This document shows positions 17,466 through 26,711 of a stretch of 64,000 bases of DNA, piece by piece. A program made the translations under genes and the position numbers. The stretch covers positions 1 to 64,000 of the forward strand of contig NZ_JBAFWT010000006.1 in the NCBI RefSeq assembly GCF_043195195.1. Direction: 5' to 3'. Numbering within the stretch: position 1 is the first letter of the stretch; each line of letters opens with the position of its first letter. A model generated the notes under the pieces. The model was not told the origin of the DNA. It did no database searches and saw nothing but the letters and a program-made list of their open reading frames with translations. The DNA is from NCEH01 sp043195195. Its GTDB lineage: Bacteria > Pseudomonadota > Alphaproteobacteria > Rhizobiales > Xanthobacteraceae.

Positions 17466-18683
17466 ATGACCGATTTCCACCGCATTCGCCGGCTGCCGCC
17501 CTACGTGTTCGAGCAGGTGAATCGTGTGAAGGCCGCCGCCCGCAACAATGGCGCCGACATCGTCGACCTCGGCATGGGCAATCCGGACCTCGACGCGCCG
17601 GCCCATGTGATCGAGAAACTGAAGGAAACCATCGGCAAGCCGCGCACCGATCGGTATTCGGCCTCCAAGGGCATTCCCGGCCTGCGACGGGCGCAGGCCG
17701 CCTATTATGCGCGACGGTTTGGCGTAAAGCTGGATCCGGACCGTCAGGTGGTCGCCACCCTCGGCTCCAAGGAGGGCTTCGCCAACATGGCACAGGCCAT
17801 AACGGCGCCGGGCGACGTGATCCTCACGCCCAATCCCAGCTATCCCATCCACGCCTTCGGCTTCCTCATGGCGGGCGGCGTGATCCGCTCCGTGCCTGTG
17901 GAACCGGATGCCGGCTTCTTCCATGCCATGGAGCGAGCGGTCCAGCATTCGATCCCGAAGCCCATCGCCGTCGTGCTGTGCTATCCGTCCAACCCCACCG
18001 CGACGGTGGCGAGCCTGGATTTCTACAAGGACGTGGTAGCCTTCGCGAAGAAGAACGACCTCATCATCCTCTCCGACCTCGCCTATGCGGAGCTTTATTA
18101 CGGCGACACTCCGCCGCCCTCGGTGCTGCAGGTTCAAGGCGCCATGGACGTGACGGTGGAGTTCACCTCCATGTCCAAGACCTATTCCATGGCCGGCTGG
18201 CGCATGGGATTTGCGGTCGGCAACGACCGGCTGATTGCCGCACTCTCTCGGGTGAAGTCCTATCTGGATTATGGGGCCTATACGCCGATCCAGGTGGCAG
18301 CGACCGCCGCCCTGAACGGTCCGCAGGATTGCATCGTCGAGATGCGCGAGACTTACAAGCGTCGCCGCGACGCCCTGGTGGAGAGCTTCGGCCGCGCTGG
18401 CTGGACCATTCCGGCACCCGAGGCGTCCATGTTCGCCTGGGCGCCAATTCCCGAGCCTTTCCGTGCCATGGGCAGCGTAGAATTCGCCAAGCTCCTGATT
18501 GAAAAGGCGGAGGTTGCGGTCGCCCCGGGTGTCGGCTTCGGAGAGCACGGCGACGATTTCGTTCGCATTGCGGTCGTGGAGAACGAGCAGCGGATCCGAC
18601 AGGCGGCGCGCAACGTCCGCCGGTTCTTCGAGACCGCCGGCACTACGCTGCACAATGTTGTACCGCTGAGCGCAGCCCGCTGA
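17466..18683 (+). CDS. PLP-dependent aminotransferase class I (AlaC/LL-diaminopimelate aminotransferase-like)
   Basis: A 405-residue fold-type I aminotransferase with the PLP lysine K238 in SMSKTYSMAGWRMGF, the NPSYPIH and CYPSNPTA motifs, and GVGFGEHGDDFVRIA near the end. The family includes glutamate-pyruvate transaminase AlaC and related enzymes. It sits immediately before hom, as in many alphaproteobacteria, so amino-acid synthesis is likely but the substrate is not fixed. ATG 17466 was chosen over the upstream GTG 17403, which overlaps the heptosyltransferase. Confidence 0.88.
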   Translation: MTDFHRIRRLPPYVFEQVNRVKAAARNNGADIVDLGMGNPDLDAPAHVIEKLKETIGKPRTDRYSASKGIPGLRRAQAAYYARRFGVKLDPDRQVVATLGSKEGFANMAQAITAPGDVILTPNPSYPIHAFGFLMAGGVIRSVPVEPDAGFFHAMERAVQHSIPKPIAVVLCYPSNPTATVASLDFYKDVVAFAKKNDLIILSDLAYAELYYGDTPPPSVLQVQGAMDVTVEFTSMSKTYSMAGWRMGFAVGNDRLIAALSRVKSYLDYGAYTPIQVAATAALNGPQDCIVEMRETYKRRRDALVESFGRAGWTIPAPEASMFAWAPIPEPFRAMGSVEFAKLLIEKAEVAVAPGVGFGEHGDDFVRIAVVENEQRIRQAARNVRRFFETAGTTLHNVVPLSAAR

Positions 18684-18707
18684 TCGCATTAGGAAGTCCG
18701 ATTTCCC

Positions 18708-20003
18708 ATGAGTGACATGAATGTGGGGCTGGCTGGCCTCGGCACCGTCGGCACTGGCGTTGTGAAGATGCTGGAGCGCCAGTCGGCAGAGATCGCGGCC
18801 CGCACCGGTCGCACCGTCAAAGTGGTGGCGGTGAGCGCTCGCGATCGCACCAAGGATCGTGGCATCGATCTCTCCGGCATGCGCTGGCACGACGATCCCG
18901 TCGCGCTGGCGAATGATGCGGGGATCGACGTTCTGGTCGAGCTCATGGGAGGGGACGGCAATCCCGCTAAGGCCACGGTCGTCGCGGCGCTCTCCGCCGG
19001 CAAGCCGGTCGTGACCGCCAACAAGGCTCTGCTGGCGAAGCATGGGCTAGACCTTGCCGGCCTTGCCGAGGCCAACCGGGTCGCGCTCAATTTCGAGGCC
19101 GCCGTTGCGGGGGGCATACCGATCGTCAAGACCCTGCGCGAGGCGCTGGTGGGCAACCGCATCGCCCGCGTCTCCGGCATCTTGAACGGCACGTGCAACT
19201 ACATCCTCACCCGCATGGCGGATGAGGGTCTCTCATTTGAAACCTGCCTCGCGGAGGCCCAACGGCTCGGCTATGCGGAAGCCGATCCGACCTTCGACAT
19301 CGACGGCCACGACACCGCGCACAAGCTCGCGCTCCTAACCTCGCTTGCGTTCGGTACCCAGGTGGACGCCGACGCCATCTATGTCGAGGGCATCCGCTCG
19401 CTGACCCTGGCCGACCTCCAGGCAGCCGATGAACTGGGCTACAAGGTGAAGCTGCTGGGCGTCGCGGTGCGCACCGACGACGGAATCGAGCAGCGCGTGC
19501 ATCCCACGATGGTGCCCAAGCACTGGCCCATCGCCCAGGTTTCCGGTGTTACCAATGCCGTGGCTGTGGACGGCGACGCCGTGGCGTTGACGCTGGTCGG
19601 TCCCGGTGCCGGCGGTGCCGCGACCGCCTCGGCCGTGGTCGCTGATCTCGTCGACCTCGCGCGCGGCGGTGCCGGCTATCCGTTCGGGCTTGCCACAACC
19701 GCGCTGCAGGTGCCGCAACGTGCCCCCATGCAATTGCACGAAGGCGGCTATTACATCCGCCTCGCGGCCGTGAACAAGCCGGGAACAGCCGCCACCATCG
19801 CCGGCCGCATGGCGGACGAAGGCATTTCGCTGGAATCCATCGTGCAGCACCGTCCCACCCGCAAGGGTGACGGCGAACAGGCGACCGTCATCCTGATTAC
19901 CTACGCCACCACCGAGGAAGCTGTGCGGCGCGCCGTTGCTGCCATTGACGCGGAGGGCGTGATTGCCAATCCGCCCCAGGTGATCCGGATCGAGAAGGAC
20001 TGA
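18708..20003 (+). CDS. hom: Homoserine dehydrogenase
   Basis: Reduces aspartate semialdehyde to homoserine with NAD(P)H, the branch to threonine and methionine. The 431-residue protein has the nucleotide-binding GLGTVGTG near the start, the catalytic-domain ILNGTCNYILTRM block with YAEADPTFDIDGHDTAHK, and a C-terminal ACT domain (about 350-431) that probably mediates threonine feedback. It is followed after 3 bases by glpX, so the pair is translated together. Confidence 0.97.
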   Translation: MSDMNVGLAGLGTVGTGVVKMLERQSAEIAARTGRTVKVVAVSARDRTKDRGIDLSGMRWHDDPVALANDAGIDVLVELMGGDGNPAKATVVAALSAGKPVVTANKALLAKHGLDLAGLAEANRVALNFEAAVAGGIPIVKTLREALVGNRIARVSGILNGTCNYILTRMADEGLSFETCLAEAQRLGYAEADPTFDIDGHDTAHKLALLTSLAFGTQVDADAIYVEGIRSLTLADLQAADELGYKVKLLGVAVRTDDGIEQRVHPTMVPKHWPIAQVSGVTNAVAVDGDAVALTLVGPGAGGAATASAVVADLVDLARGGAGYPFGLATTALQVPQRAPMQLHEGGYYIRLAAVNKPGTAATIAGRMADEGISLESIVQHRPTRKGDGEQATVILITYATTEEAVRRAVAAIDAEGVIANPPQVIRIEKD

Positions 20004-20006
20004 TCC

Positions 20007-20990
20007 ATGTCGCAGACGCGCGCCGCGCAGGTTCTGGACCGCCGCTTCGCTCTTGAGCTTGCCCGCGTGACGGAGCGCGCCGCGGTTGCGGCGGCGCGGT
20101 TGCGCGGCCGGGGCGACGAGCAGGCCGCCGATGAGGCGGCAAGCGCCGCCGCCTATCGCGAACTCTCCAAGATGCCGTTGAGTGGGCGGGTTGTGATCGG
20201 CGAGGGCGTCGAGGGCGAGGTGCCGCACCTGTTTCTAGGTGAAGAGGTAGGGGCAGGGGGGGACGCGGTCGATATTGCCGTCGACCCACTCGAAGGCACC
20301 ACCTTGTGCGCCAAGAACATGCCCGGCTCCATCTCGGTGATCGTCATCGCCGAGACCGGTTCTCTGCTGGCCGCGCCGCCGGTCTACATGGAAAAGATCG
20401 CCATCGGCCCCGGCTATCCCGAAGGGATCGTCTCGCTTGCCGCGACCCCACAGGAAAACATCAAGGCTCTGGCCCAGGCGCGGGGCATTGCGCCAGCGGA
20501 AATTACGGTGCTCTTGCTCGATCGCCCGCGCCATGCGGCGCTGATAGAGGCGGTGCATGCGGTGGGCGCGTCTGTGAAGCTCATCACCGATGGCGATGTC
20601 GCCGGTATCATCCACACCACCAATCCGCAGGAGAGCGGGGTCGACATCTATCTCGGCAGCGGCGGCGCCGCTGAGGGCGTGCTTGCGGCAGCGGCACTGA
20701 GCTGCATCGGTGGGCAGATGGAAGGGCGCCTGATGCTCGACAGCGAGACCAAGCGCAAGCAGGCCAAGCTGATGGGCATTCGTGACTTTTCGCGCATCTA
20801 CAAGCTTGCCGACATGGTGCGCGGGGATTGCCTGGTCTCGGCCACCGGCGTTACCAACGGCGCCCTGCTGCAGGGCGTCCGGTTCGGCCGCGAGGTGATC
20901 GAGACCGACACGGTGCTGATGCGCTCCTCCACCGGTACGGTCCGGCGGGTGAAGACCGAGCATCGGGATTTTTCCAAGTTCGTGTTCTGA
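20007..20990 (+). CDS. glpX: Fructose-1,6-bisphosphatase class II
   Basis: Hydrolyses fructose-1,6-bisphosphate (in some bacteria also sedoheptulose-1,7-bisphosphate) in gluconeogenesis and carbon fixation. The 327-residue length and the motifs GEGVEGE, DPLEGTTLCAKN and GSGGAAEGV match the GlpX family, with the acidic metal ligands present. AAGGA precedes ATG 20007. The position after hom and before recJ is a known alphaproteobacterial arrangement. Confidence 0.95.
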   Translation: MSQTRAAQVLDRRFALELARVTERAAVAAARLRGRGDEQAADEAASAAAYRELSKMPLSGRVVIGEGVEGEVPHLFLGEEVGAGGDAVDIAVDPLEGTTLCAKNMPGSISVIVIAETGSLLAAPPVYMEKIAIGPGYPEGIVSLAATPQENIKALAQARGIAPAEITVLLLDRPRHAALIEAVHAVGASVKLITDGDVAGIIHTTNPQESGVDIYLGSGGAAEGVLAAAALSCIGGQMEGRLMLDSETKRKQAKLMGIRDFSRIYKLADMVRGDCLVSATGVTNGALLQGVRFGREVIETDTVLMRSSTGTVRRVKTEHRDFSKFVF

Positions 20991-21045
20991 TTCGCCGGTC
21001 CTGAGGGACAGGACGGCACGGCGGCTAGCCGCACGGGAAGGGGCT

Positions 21046-22290
21046 ATGCAGGACCTGCTGTTTCGGCTGGCAACAGCGCTCGCCATCGGCCTCATCGTCG
21101 GCGTCGAGCGCGGCTGGCAGACGCGCGACCAGCCGGGTGGAAGCCGCACTGCGGGCGTACGCACCTTTGCCCTGTCCGGACTCATGGGCGGTGTGTTCGC
21201 AGAATTGGCACAGCGGCTGGAAAGCCCGCTCGTGCTTGCCACCGGCTTTATCGTCTTTGCCCTGGCCTTCGGAGCATTTACCTGGAGGGAGTTGCAGCGT
21301 CGGCGGGAATTTTCCGTAACCGGCCTCGTGGCGGCGCTGCTGGTGTTCGCCCTCGGCGCTTTCGCTGTGGTGGGAGATTCGCACCTTGCCGGCGCTGCCG
21401 CCATCGCGGTGACGGGCCTGCTCGCCAGCCGGAGCATGCTGCATGGGCTTGTGCGGCGCCTCACCTGGGTAGAGCTGCGCTCCGCGCTGGTGTTGCTGGC
21501 GATGACGGTGATCGTGCTGCCGCTGCTGCCGGACCGCACTATTGACCCGCTCAATGCCATCAATCCGCGCGAGATCTGGTTGTTCACCGTGCTGACCGCC
21601 GCCATCTCCTATGCCGGCTATGTCGCGGTGAAGGTGGCAGGTCCCCAGCGGGGCATCCTATTCGGTGCCCTAGCGGGCGCCCTGGTTTCTTCTACTGCCG
21701 TCACCATCGTGTTCGCGCGCCGTGCTGCGAGCGGGGAGCCGGCTGCCCTGCTGGCCGGCGGTGCCTGCCTTGCCGCCATGATATCCATACTGCGGGTGCT
21801 CATCCTGCTGGCCCTCCTCGCACCCTCGGTTCTGGCGCAGGTGGCCGCCCCCGCTGGACTCGCCGCCATCATCTTTGCAGCCAGCGGTTTCTGGTTCATG
21901 CGCAAGGCCGGAGACCGCGTGCCGAAGGCAACCCGCCTCGGGAATCCGTTCGACCTCAAGCCGCTGCTGGTGTTCGCCGCAGGTTTTGCCGGTGTGGCGG
22001 TGCTGAGCGCATGGCTGCTTCGGGCGAGCGGTGCGGGCAGCCTCCTGCTCGTGAGCGCCCTGACCGGTCTGGCCGATGTCGATGTCTCAACGCTGAACGC
22101 AGCGCGCCTCGCCGGAAATGGCATTACCTTTGTCGAGGCGGCCCAAGCCGTGCTCGCGGGCTTGGGGGTGAACGCGCTCGCCCGTGCCGCCTACGGAGCC
22201 GGCGCGGGGCCGCCCGCTTTTGCGCTGCGGCTCGCGGTTCCGACTGCGATCGCGGTGGCCGCGGCCGGTGCGCTGGTCCTTGTCACATGA
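21046..22290 (+). CDS. MgtC/SapB-domain plus DUF4010 membrane protein
   Basis: 414 residues and about 12 hydrophobic segments. The N-terminal quarter matches the MgtC/SapB pattern (GLIVGVERGWQTR, GVRTFALSGLMGG). The remainder fits DUF4010. The function of this combined family is not established; membrane transport or stress adaptation is inferred. ATG 21046 has GGAAGGGG in front. It lies between glpX and recJ on the same strand. Confidence 0.8.
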   Translation: MQDLLFRLATALAIGLIVGVERGWQTRDQPGGSRTAGVRTFALSGLMGGVFAELAQRLESPLVLATGFIVFALAFGAFTWRELQRRREFSVTGLVAALLVFALGAFAVVGDSHLAGAAAIAVTGLLASRSMLHGLVRRLTWVELRSALVLLAMTVIVLPLLPDRTIDPLNAINPREIWLFTVLTAAISYAGYVAVKVAGPQRGILFGALAGALVSSTAVTIVFARRAASGEPAALLAGGACLAAMISILRVLILLALLAPSVLAQVAAPAGLAAIIFAASGFWFMRKAGDRVPKATRLGNPFDLKPLLVFAAGFAGVAVLSAWLLRASGAGSLLLVSALTGLADVDVSTLNAARLAGNGITFVEAAQAVLAGLGVNALARAAYGAGAGPPAFALRLAVPTAIAVAAAGALVLVT

Positions 22291-22330
22291 GCGCACTCGA
22301 CGTCGTCCCACGGCTCTGGCTTCATGGGGC

Positions 22331-24142
22331 GTGAACCTGCAACTGACGAATCGCCCCTTTCTCGGTGTCACCGCTTCCGCCACCCAGCGGACGTGGCGCG
22401 ACCGGCTGGACCTGCGCGCTGCCCAGAGCGCGCTTGCCATCGCCCAGCGCTACGATCTGCCCGAGTTGCTGGCACGCATCCTGGCCGGGCGCGGCGTCGC
22501 GATCGAGGATGTGCCGGCTTATCTCGATCCCGCCATCCGCACCCTGCTGCCGGACCCCAACATTCTGACCGATATGGAAGTGGCGGTGGAGCGCTTGGCG
22601 GCTGCCGTGTGCACCGGAGAAACCGTCGCGGTTTTTGGTGATTATGATGTGGACGGTGCCACCTCCACGGCCCTGTTGGTGAGCGTGCTCCGCGCCGGTG
22701 GGTTGGACCCTCTGTTCCATATTCCAGACCGCATCTTCGAGGGCTACGGGCCGAACGTGGGCGCCATCGAGCAATTGGCGGCGCGCGGCGTCACCCTGCT
22801 GGTGACAGTGGACTGCGGCACCACCAGCCTCGAACCCCTTGCCGCCGCCCGCAAACTCGGCCTCGACGTGGTGGTGATCGACCATCACCAAGCCGGAGAA
22901 ACTCTCCCCGAGGCGGAAGCTATCGTGAATCCGAACCGGGAAGACGATCTTTCCGGCCTCGGCCATTTATGCGCGGTGGGGCTGGTGTTCATCACCATGG
23001 TTGGTCTCGTGCGCCGCCTGCGTGAAGAGCAGCATTGGACCACCGAGTGCCCCGCGCCGGATCTGCTCGCCGCCCTCGATCTCGTGGCGCTCGGCACGGT
23101 GGCCGACGTGGTGCCGCTCATTGGGCTCAACCGCGCCTTCGTGACCAAAGGGCTGATCGCTTTGCGTCGGCGCCAGCGTCCCGGATTGACGGCACTGATG
23201 GATGTGGCGCGGCTCGACGGGCCGCCGCGCCCCTGGCATCTTGGATTTCTGCTCGGCCCGCGCATCAATGCCGGCGGTCGCATCGGCGATGCGACCTTGG
23301 GTACCCGCCTCCTTCTGACGCAGGATCCGATGGACGCCAAGGTGATGGCGGCGGAGCTGGATCGCCTCAATACCGAGCGGCAGGAGGTGGAGCGCACCAT
23401 TCTCGCCAGTGCCGAGGCCGAGGCCTTTGCGGCCCACGGCGCGGATGCCGGGGCCGCCGTGGTTGTTAGCGGCGATGGGTGGCATCCCGGTGTGGTCGGC
23501 CTCGTCGCCTCACGCCTGAAGGAGCGCTTCAATCGGCCGGCGCTGGCCATCGCCTTTCTCGGCGAGACCGGCACCGGTTCGGCGCGCTCCATTCCCGGGG
23601 TGGATCTTGGGAAGGTGGTGCGCGGGGCGGTCGCGGCGGGGTTGCTTGTGAAGGGCGGCGGCCATGCCATGGCGGCGGGTCTGACGGTCGAGCGCGGGCG
23701 CCTCGGCGACCTGCGCGCCTATCTCGAAACCGAACTTGCCCCCTTGGTGGAGCGCGCGCGTTCCGAAGGTACGTTGACCATCGACGGCGCGCTGACCGCC
23801 TCCGGTGCGACGCCGGCCTTGGTGGATCTGGTGGCGAAGGCCGGCCCTTATGGCGCCGGCAATCCAGAGCCGGTGTTCGCCTTTCCCGCGCATCGCCTCT
23901 CCTATGTGGAAACGTTTGGCGCCGGACATCTGCGCGCCCGCCTCACCGCCCGCGATGGCACGACCTTGCGCGCGGTGGCCTTCCGCTGCGCCGACGAACC
24001 GCTGGGGCGGGCGATGATGGAGCTGCGCGGCCGGACCGCGCATGTGGCGGGATCGCTGGATCTCGACCATTGGCAGGGCGAAGCCCGCGTCACCCTGCGC
24101 CTGCGCGATGTCGCGGAGGCCGGCCCGGAGGGGCAGGGCTGA
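22331..24142 (+). CDS. recJ: Single-stranded-DNA-specific exonuclease RecJ
   Basis: A 5'-3' ssDNA exonuclease for recombination and mismatch repair. From GTG 22331 the product is 603 residues, the usual RecJ length. It has DHH-family motifs: FGDYDVDGATS, DCGTTS, DHHQAGE and later GRIGDAT. DHHA1 and OB-fold regions follow, with GGHAMAAG. The start is inferred: the frame is open further upstream, but that sequence overlaps the DUF4010 gene and is Arg-rich without similarity. Confidence 0.93.
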   Translation: MNLQLTNRPFLGVTASATQRTWRDRLDLRAAQSALAIAQRYDLPELLARILAGRGVAIEDVPAYLDPAIRTLLPDPNILTDMEVAVERLAAAVCTGETVAVFGDYDVDGATSTALLVSVLRAGGLDPLFHIPDRIFEGYGPNVGAIEQLAARGVTLLVTVDCGTTSLEPLAAARKLGLDVVVIDHHQAGETLPEAEAIVNPNREDDLSGLGHLCAVGLVFITMVGLVRRLREEQHWTTECPAPDLLAALDLVALGTVADVVPLIGLNRAFVTKGLIALRRRQRPGLTALMDVARLDGPPRPWHLGFLLGPRINAGGRIGDATLGTRLLLTQDPMDAKVMAAELDRLNTERQEVERTILASAEAEAFAAHGADAGAAVVVSGDGWHPGVVGLVASRLKERFNRPALAIAFLGETGTGSARSIPGVDLGKVVRGAVAAGLLVKGGGHAMAAGLTVERGRLGDLRAYLETELAPLVERARSEGTLTIDGALTASGATPALVDLVAKAGPYGAGNPEPVFAFPAHRLSYVETFGAGHLRARLTARDGTTLRAVAFRCADEPLGRAMMELRGRTAHVAGSLDLDHWQGEARVTLRLRDVAEAGPEGQG

Positions 24143-24175
24143 GGGGCGGCACTCTGTTGTGAAGATGGCCCCGCG

Positions 24176-24688
24176 CTACTTGTCGTCTTCAGTCGCGGCC
24201 ATGGCCTTGCTGCCAATCCCGCCGCGGCGCCGCTTAGGGGGGGCTTTCTCGGCCGCCGGGGCTTTTGGAGCGGGCGGAACCTTTTCGGCGGCGTCCTTTT
24301 CGATTGCCTTGGCGGCTTTGCCCTTCGCGGGCTTTGATGGCTTGGGCGCGGGGGGCTGCGGGACAGAACGACCAAGCGCAAGACCCAGCAAATGGACCCG
24401 AGCCGCGCCGCCATCGGTTGCTACACCAACCGGCAAATGCGGATCGACCCGCTTCTTGAGGCCGGTGAGATCGCTGTCCTTCAGGCCATCGAAAGCATGA
24501 AGGAGTGCGGTTTCGCCGACCGCATCTCCCACAGCGCGCAAGCTCTCAATGGTCAGATCCTTGGCCTTGAGCTGGGCATTCAGGATCTTGCCTGCGGCGA
24601 GGTTCACTTCCTTTTCCGCCGCTGCAAACACCTTTGCCTGGCGCGCCACGGCGGCCAATACTGCGAAACCGTCTATTTCAGCGGCCAT
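24176..24688 (-). CDS. Hypothetical protein with basic Pro/Ala/Lys-rich tail, third gene of a ParA/nuclease-like operon
   Basis: 170 residues. The first ~105 form a charged, probably alpha-helical domain without recognisable motifs. Residues about 110-170 are low-complexity Pro/Ala/Lys sequence with a PPKRRRGG cluster, which could contact DNA or act as a flexible tether. Its ATG (24688) lies inside the end of the parA-like gene (stop 24678-24680), so it is translationally coupled. I do not recognise a family. The position suggests a partner of the ATPase, like the small partner proteins of ParA systems, but it shows no ParB signature. Confidence 0.6.
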   Translation of the reverse strand: MAAEIDGFAVLAAVARQAKVFAAAEKEVNLAAGKILNAQLKAKDLTIESLRAVGDAVGETALLHAFDGLKDSDLTGLKKRVDPHLPVGVATDGGAARVHLLGLALGRSVPQPPAPKPSKPAKGKAAKAIEKDAAEKVPPAPKAPAAEKAPPKRRRGGIGSKAMAATEDDK

Positions 24689-25577
24689 GGAAGAGTCCCT
24701 TCACTTCAGTGACCAAACCATTGAGAATCGCGACCACCGGTGGCGACCATTTGAGGCGGTAGGTCGGATAGGCCTTCGAGAGACCATCGGCAATTGCTGC
24801 CGCCTGGGGAATTTCCGTTTCCATCATGTCAAATGCAGGATCTGGGCCGCCGGAGACGGCGCGCAGACCCACGACCGTGGCGGTCTGATGCTTGACGTTC
24901 GTCATGCGGCGCGACACCAGCACTACCGGCCGCCGCTTCGGCTTGGGCAGGCTGCTGCGTTCCGCCAGTCGCCCCCGCCAGAGACTATTGCAGAATGCTT
25001 CCAGCCCCAAGGTGGAGAGCATGTCGGGAATGGTGGGCAAGATCACCACGTCACACAGGCGAATGGCCACCTCGGTAAAGGCCGAGATGCCAGGGGCGCA
25101 ATCCAGGATCACGTAATCATAATCCTGGCGCAACTCGGCGATGCAACCCGACAGGACGCTCCAGACCTGCCCCTCAGTACCGTGCAGGTTGAAGCCGCGA
25201 TCCGCCAGTTCGTAAATGATTTCGCGTTCGGCCAGCCGCAGCCCCACGCTTGACGCGACAAGCGATATATTCAGCATCTGGCCAAGATGTGCGACGTCCG
25301 AAACCTGGGTTCGTACGAACTCGCTGAGCTTGCGGCGCCGTTGATGCAGAAGCCGATCGGTAAGGTAGGATGTGAGCGTCAGGCGATCCTTGATAAGTTC
25401 CGCCAGGAGATCATCGCCAGCCAGGCAGTAAGATGCATTCGCCTGCGCATCCAGATCGATCACCAGCACTTTTGCGCCGTCCGCTGCCAGTGCTTCCGCC
25501 AGCATCACCACCGTGGTGGTCTTGCCGACGCCGCCCTTCATGTTGGCGACGGCGATCACGCGTCCGGGCCGGGGCAT
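24678..25577 (-). CDS. ParA/MinD-type P-loop ATPase
   Basis: 299 residues with the deviant Walker A KGGVGKTT at 14-21, the Walker A' segment VLVIDLDAQAN and Walker B YVILDCAPG. These place it in the ParA/MinD/Soj group, ATPases that dimerise on DNA or membrane and position cargo. It is not the chromosomal parA next to parB. It lies in a three-gene operon, its start sharing one base with the stop of the winged-helix/nuclease-like gene (TGATG) and its end overlapping the small gene by 11 bases. The length is somewhat above the ~260 of Soj, with inserted segments around residues 60-110. The cargo is unknown. Confidence 0.85.
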   Translation of the reverse strand: MPRPGRVIAVANMKGGVGKTTTVVMLAEALAADGAKVLVIDLDAQANASYCLAGDDLLAELIKDRLTLTSYLTDRLLHQRRRKLSEFVRTQVSDVAHLGQMLNISLVASSVGLRLAEREIIYELADRGFNLHGTEGQVWSVLSGCIAELRQDYDYVILDCAPGISAFTEVAIRLCDVVILPTIPDMLSTLGLEAFCNSLWRGRLAERSSLPKPKRRPVVLVSRRMTNVKHQTATVVGLRAVSGGPDPAFDMMETEIPQAAAIADGLSKAYPTYRLKWSPPVVAILNGLVTEVKGLFHGR

Positions 25578-26416
25578 CAGGCGTCCTCCTTCAGGGCTTT
25601 TTTGAGCGCGGCGCGGTTGTGCAGGTTGAGGCGGCTCTCCAAGAACCCATCCACCGTCTTCGGCAACGTCGCCTTGCGTTTGGGATCGAGCAGCACCTCA
25701 TAGGATTCCGGGTCGTCCGGCCGCACCACGAGGATCAGTCCGATGCCATGCTCGTCGCACTGCTTCTGGACGTCGGGCAGGCGCGTGCGCGCCTTGGACT
25801 CCTCGGGCAAGTGCCAGATGAGATGGCCAAAATGGGTGAAGCGTGTCTGCGCCAGTGCCTCATGCACCGCCAGCACGGACCCGCCCGATTCGGTCTTCAG
25901 CTCGAAGGCGTGCACGTCCAGTTGCGAGCCCGGCATGTAGGTGAAGCGCATCAGGCTCACCAGCATGAAATCGGGGCGCGCCCATTGGCCGGTGCTGGGG
26001 CCGATGCTGGAAATATCCTGCAGCAGGGCCAGCCCGCCTTTGGGCAGGTCGAGATTGCGCACGAAGCTGGTGGCGAGATAGCGCTGCACGGGCTTCATCA
26101 GCGCCGCTTCCAAGGCGCTTGATGCGGGGGCAGGAGAGGGCAGGGGCACGTCCGGCTCGGCCGGGGGCGCCTTTAGCAGAAACACTTTGCCGCCCTGGCC
26201 GCGCTCGCGCCCCACCCGGCCGCGCTTCAACAGCAGGTCGCGTGCGACGAAGAAGTCTTCGGTGGAAATAGATTGCGCAAGCCGGCGGGACAGCATGGCC
26301 CGCAACACCCGATTCAAGACCGGAGCACCGTCCGCGGGCAAAAGGTCCAACATCTGCTCGGCAATACCGGCCGCCGTACGATCTGACACGCGACCTCGCC
26401 ACGATCTTGACTGCAC
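25577..26416 (-). CDS. Winged-helix plus PD-(D/E)XK-nuclease-like protein
   Basis: 279 residues, no assigned family. Residues about 20-82 resemble a winged helix ending in a basic wing (LLLKRGRVGRERGQGGKVFLL), a pattern common beside restriction-type enzymes. After a Pro-rich linker, residues about 110-270 contain RPD with Asp149, then Glu172-Leu-Lys174 (FELKTE), the D-x22-ExK spacing of the PD-(D/E)XK nuclease fold. A helix with QTRFTHFGH follows. A DNA-cleaving or DNA-binding role is inference from these motifs only. The start is GTG 26416 with a poor ribosome-binding site. ATG 26353 is an alternative. It opens the overlapping operon with the ParA-like ATPase. Confidence 0.65.
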   Translation of the reverse strand: MQSRSWRGRVSDRTAAGIAEQMLDLLPADGAPVLNRVLRAMLSRRLAQSISTEDFFVARDLLLKRGRVGRERGQGGKVFLLKAPPAEPDVPLPSPAPASSALEAALMKPVQRYLATSFVRNLDLPKGGLALLQDISSIGPSTGQWARPDFMLVSLMRFTYMPGSQLDVHAFELKTESGGSVLAVHEALAQTRFTHFGHLIWHLPEESKARTRLPDVQKQCDEHGIGLILVVRPDDPESYEVLLDPKRKATLPKTVDGFLESRLNLHNRAALKKALKEDA

Positions 26417-26711
26417 CCGTAAGTTTCAGACTTCAACAATATCTCGCGCGTAAATGCAAGTATCCCAGGACCGGCGCACTGCCCTCATTTCTTTTTGCGA
26501 CAAAAGTTTGCCGGCGTTGGGGATCCGCGCGTGCAGGGAGGGGCGGCTGGTCTGCACGGCAGGCCAAGGTTGCACGGTCTGCGCTATGCATCACGGGGCA
26601 GGGCCGGCACAGCTTGAGTCTCCTCGCGCGCTGGCGCAAGGATAGGCGATCGGCCCAATCCTGTCGGGATTCGCGCCGCCCGCCGTATTCCGTTCCACTC
26701 ATCCGGTTGCC

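Noticed and set aside
16959..19043. 694-codon ORF antisense to the heptosyltransferase, aminotransferase and hom genes
   Set aside because: Same reason: it crosses three well-supported genes and encodes no recognisable domain.
24678..25577. Chromosomal parAB locus
   Set aside because: No parB homologue or parS-like site is adjacent. The neighbours are a nuclease-like gene and an unrelated small gene.
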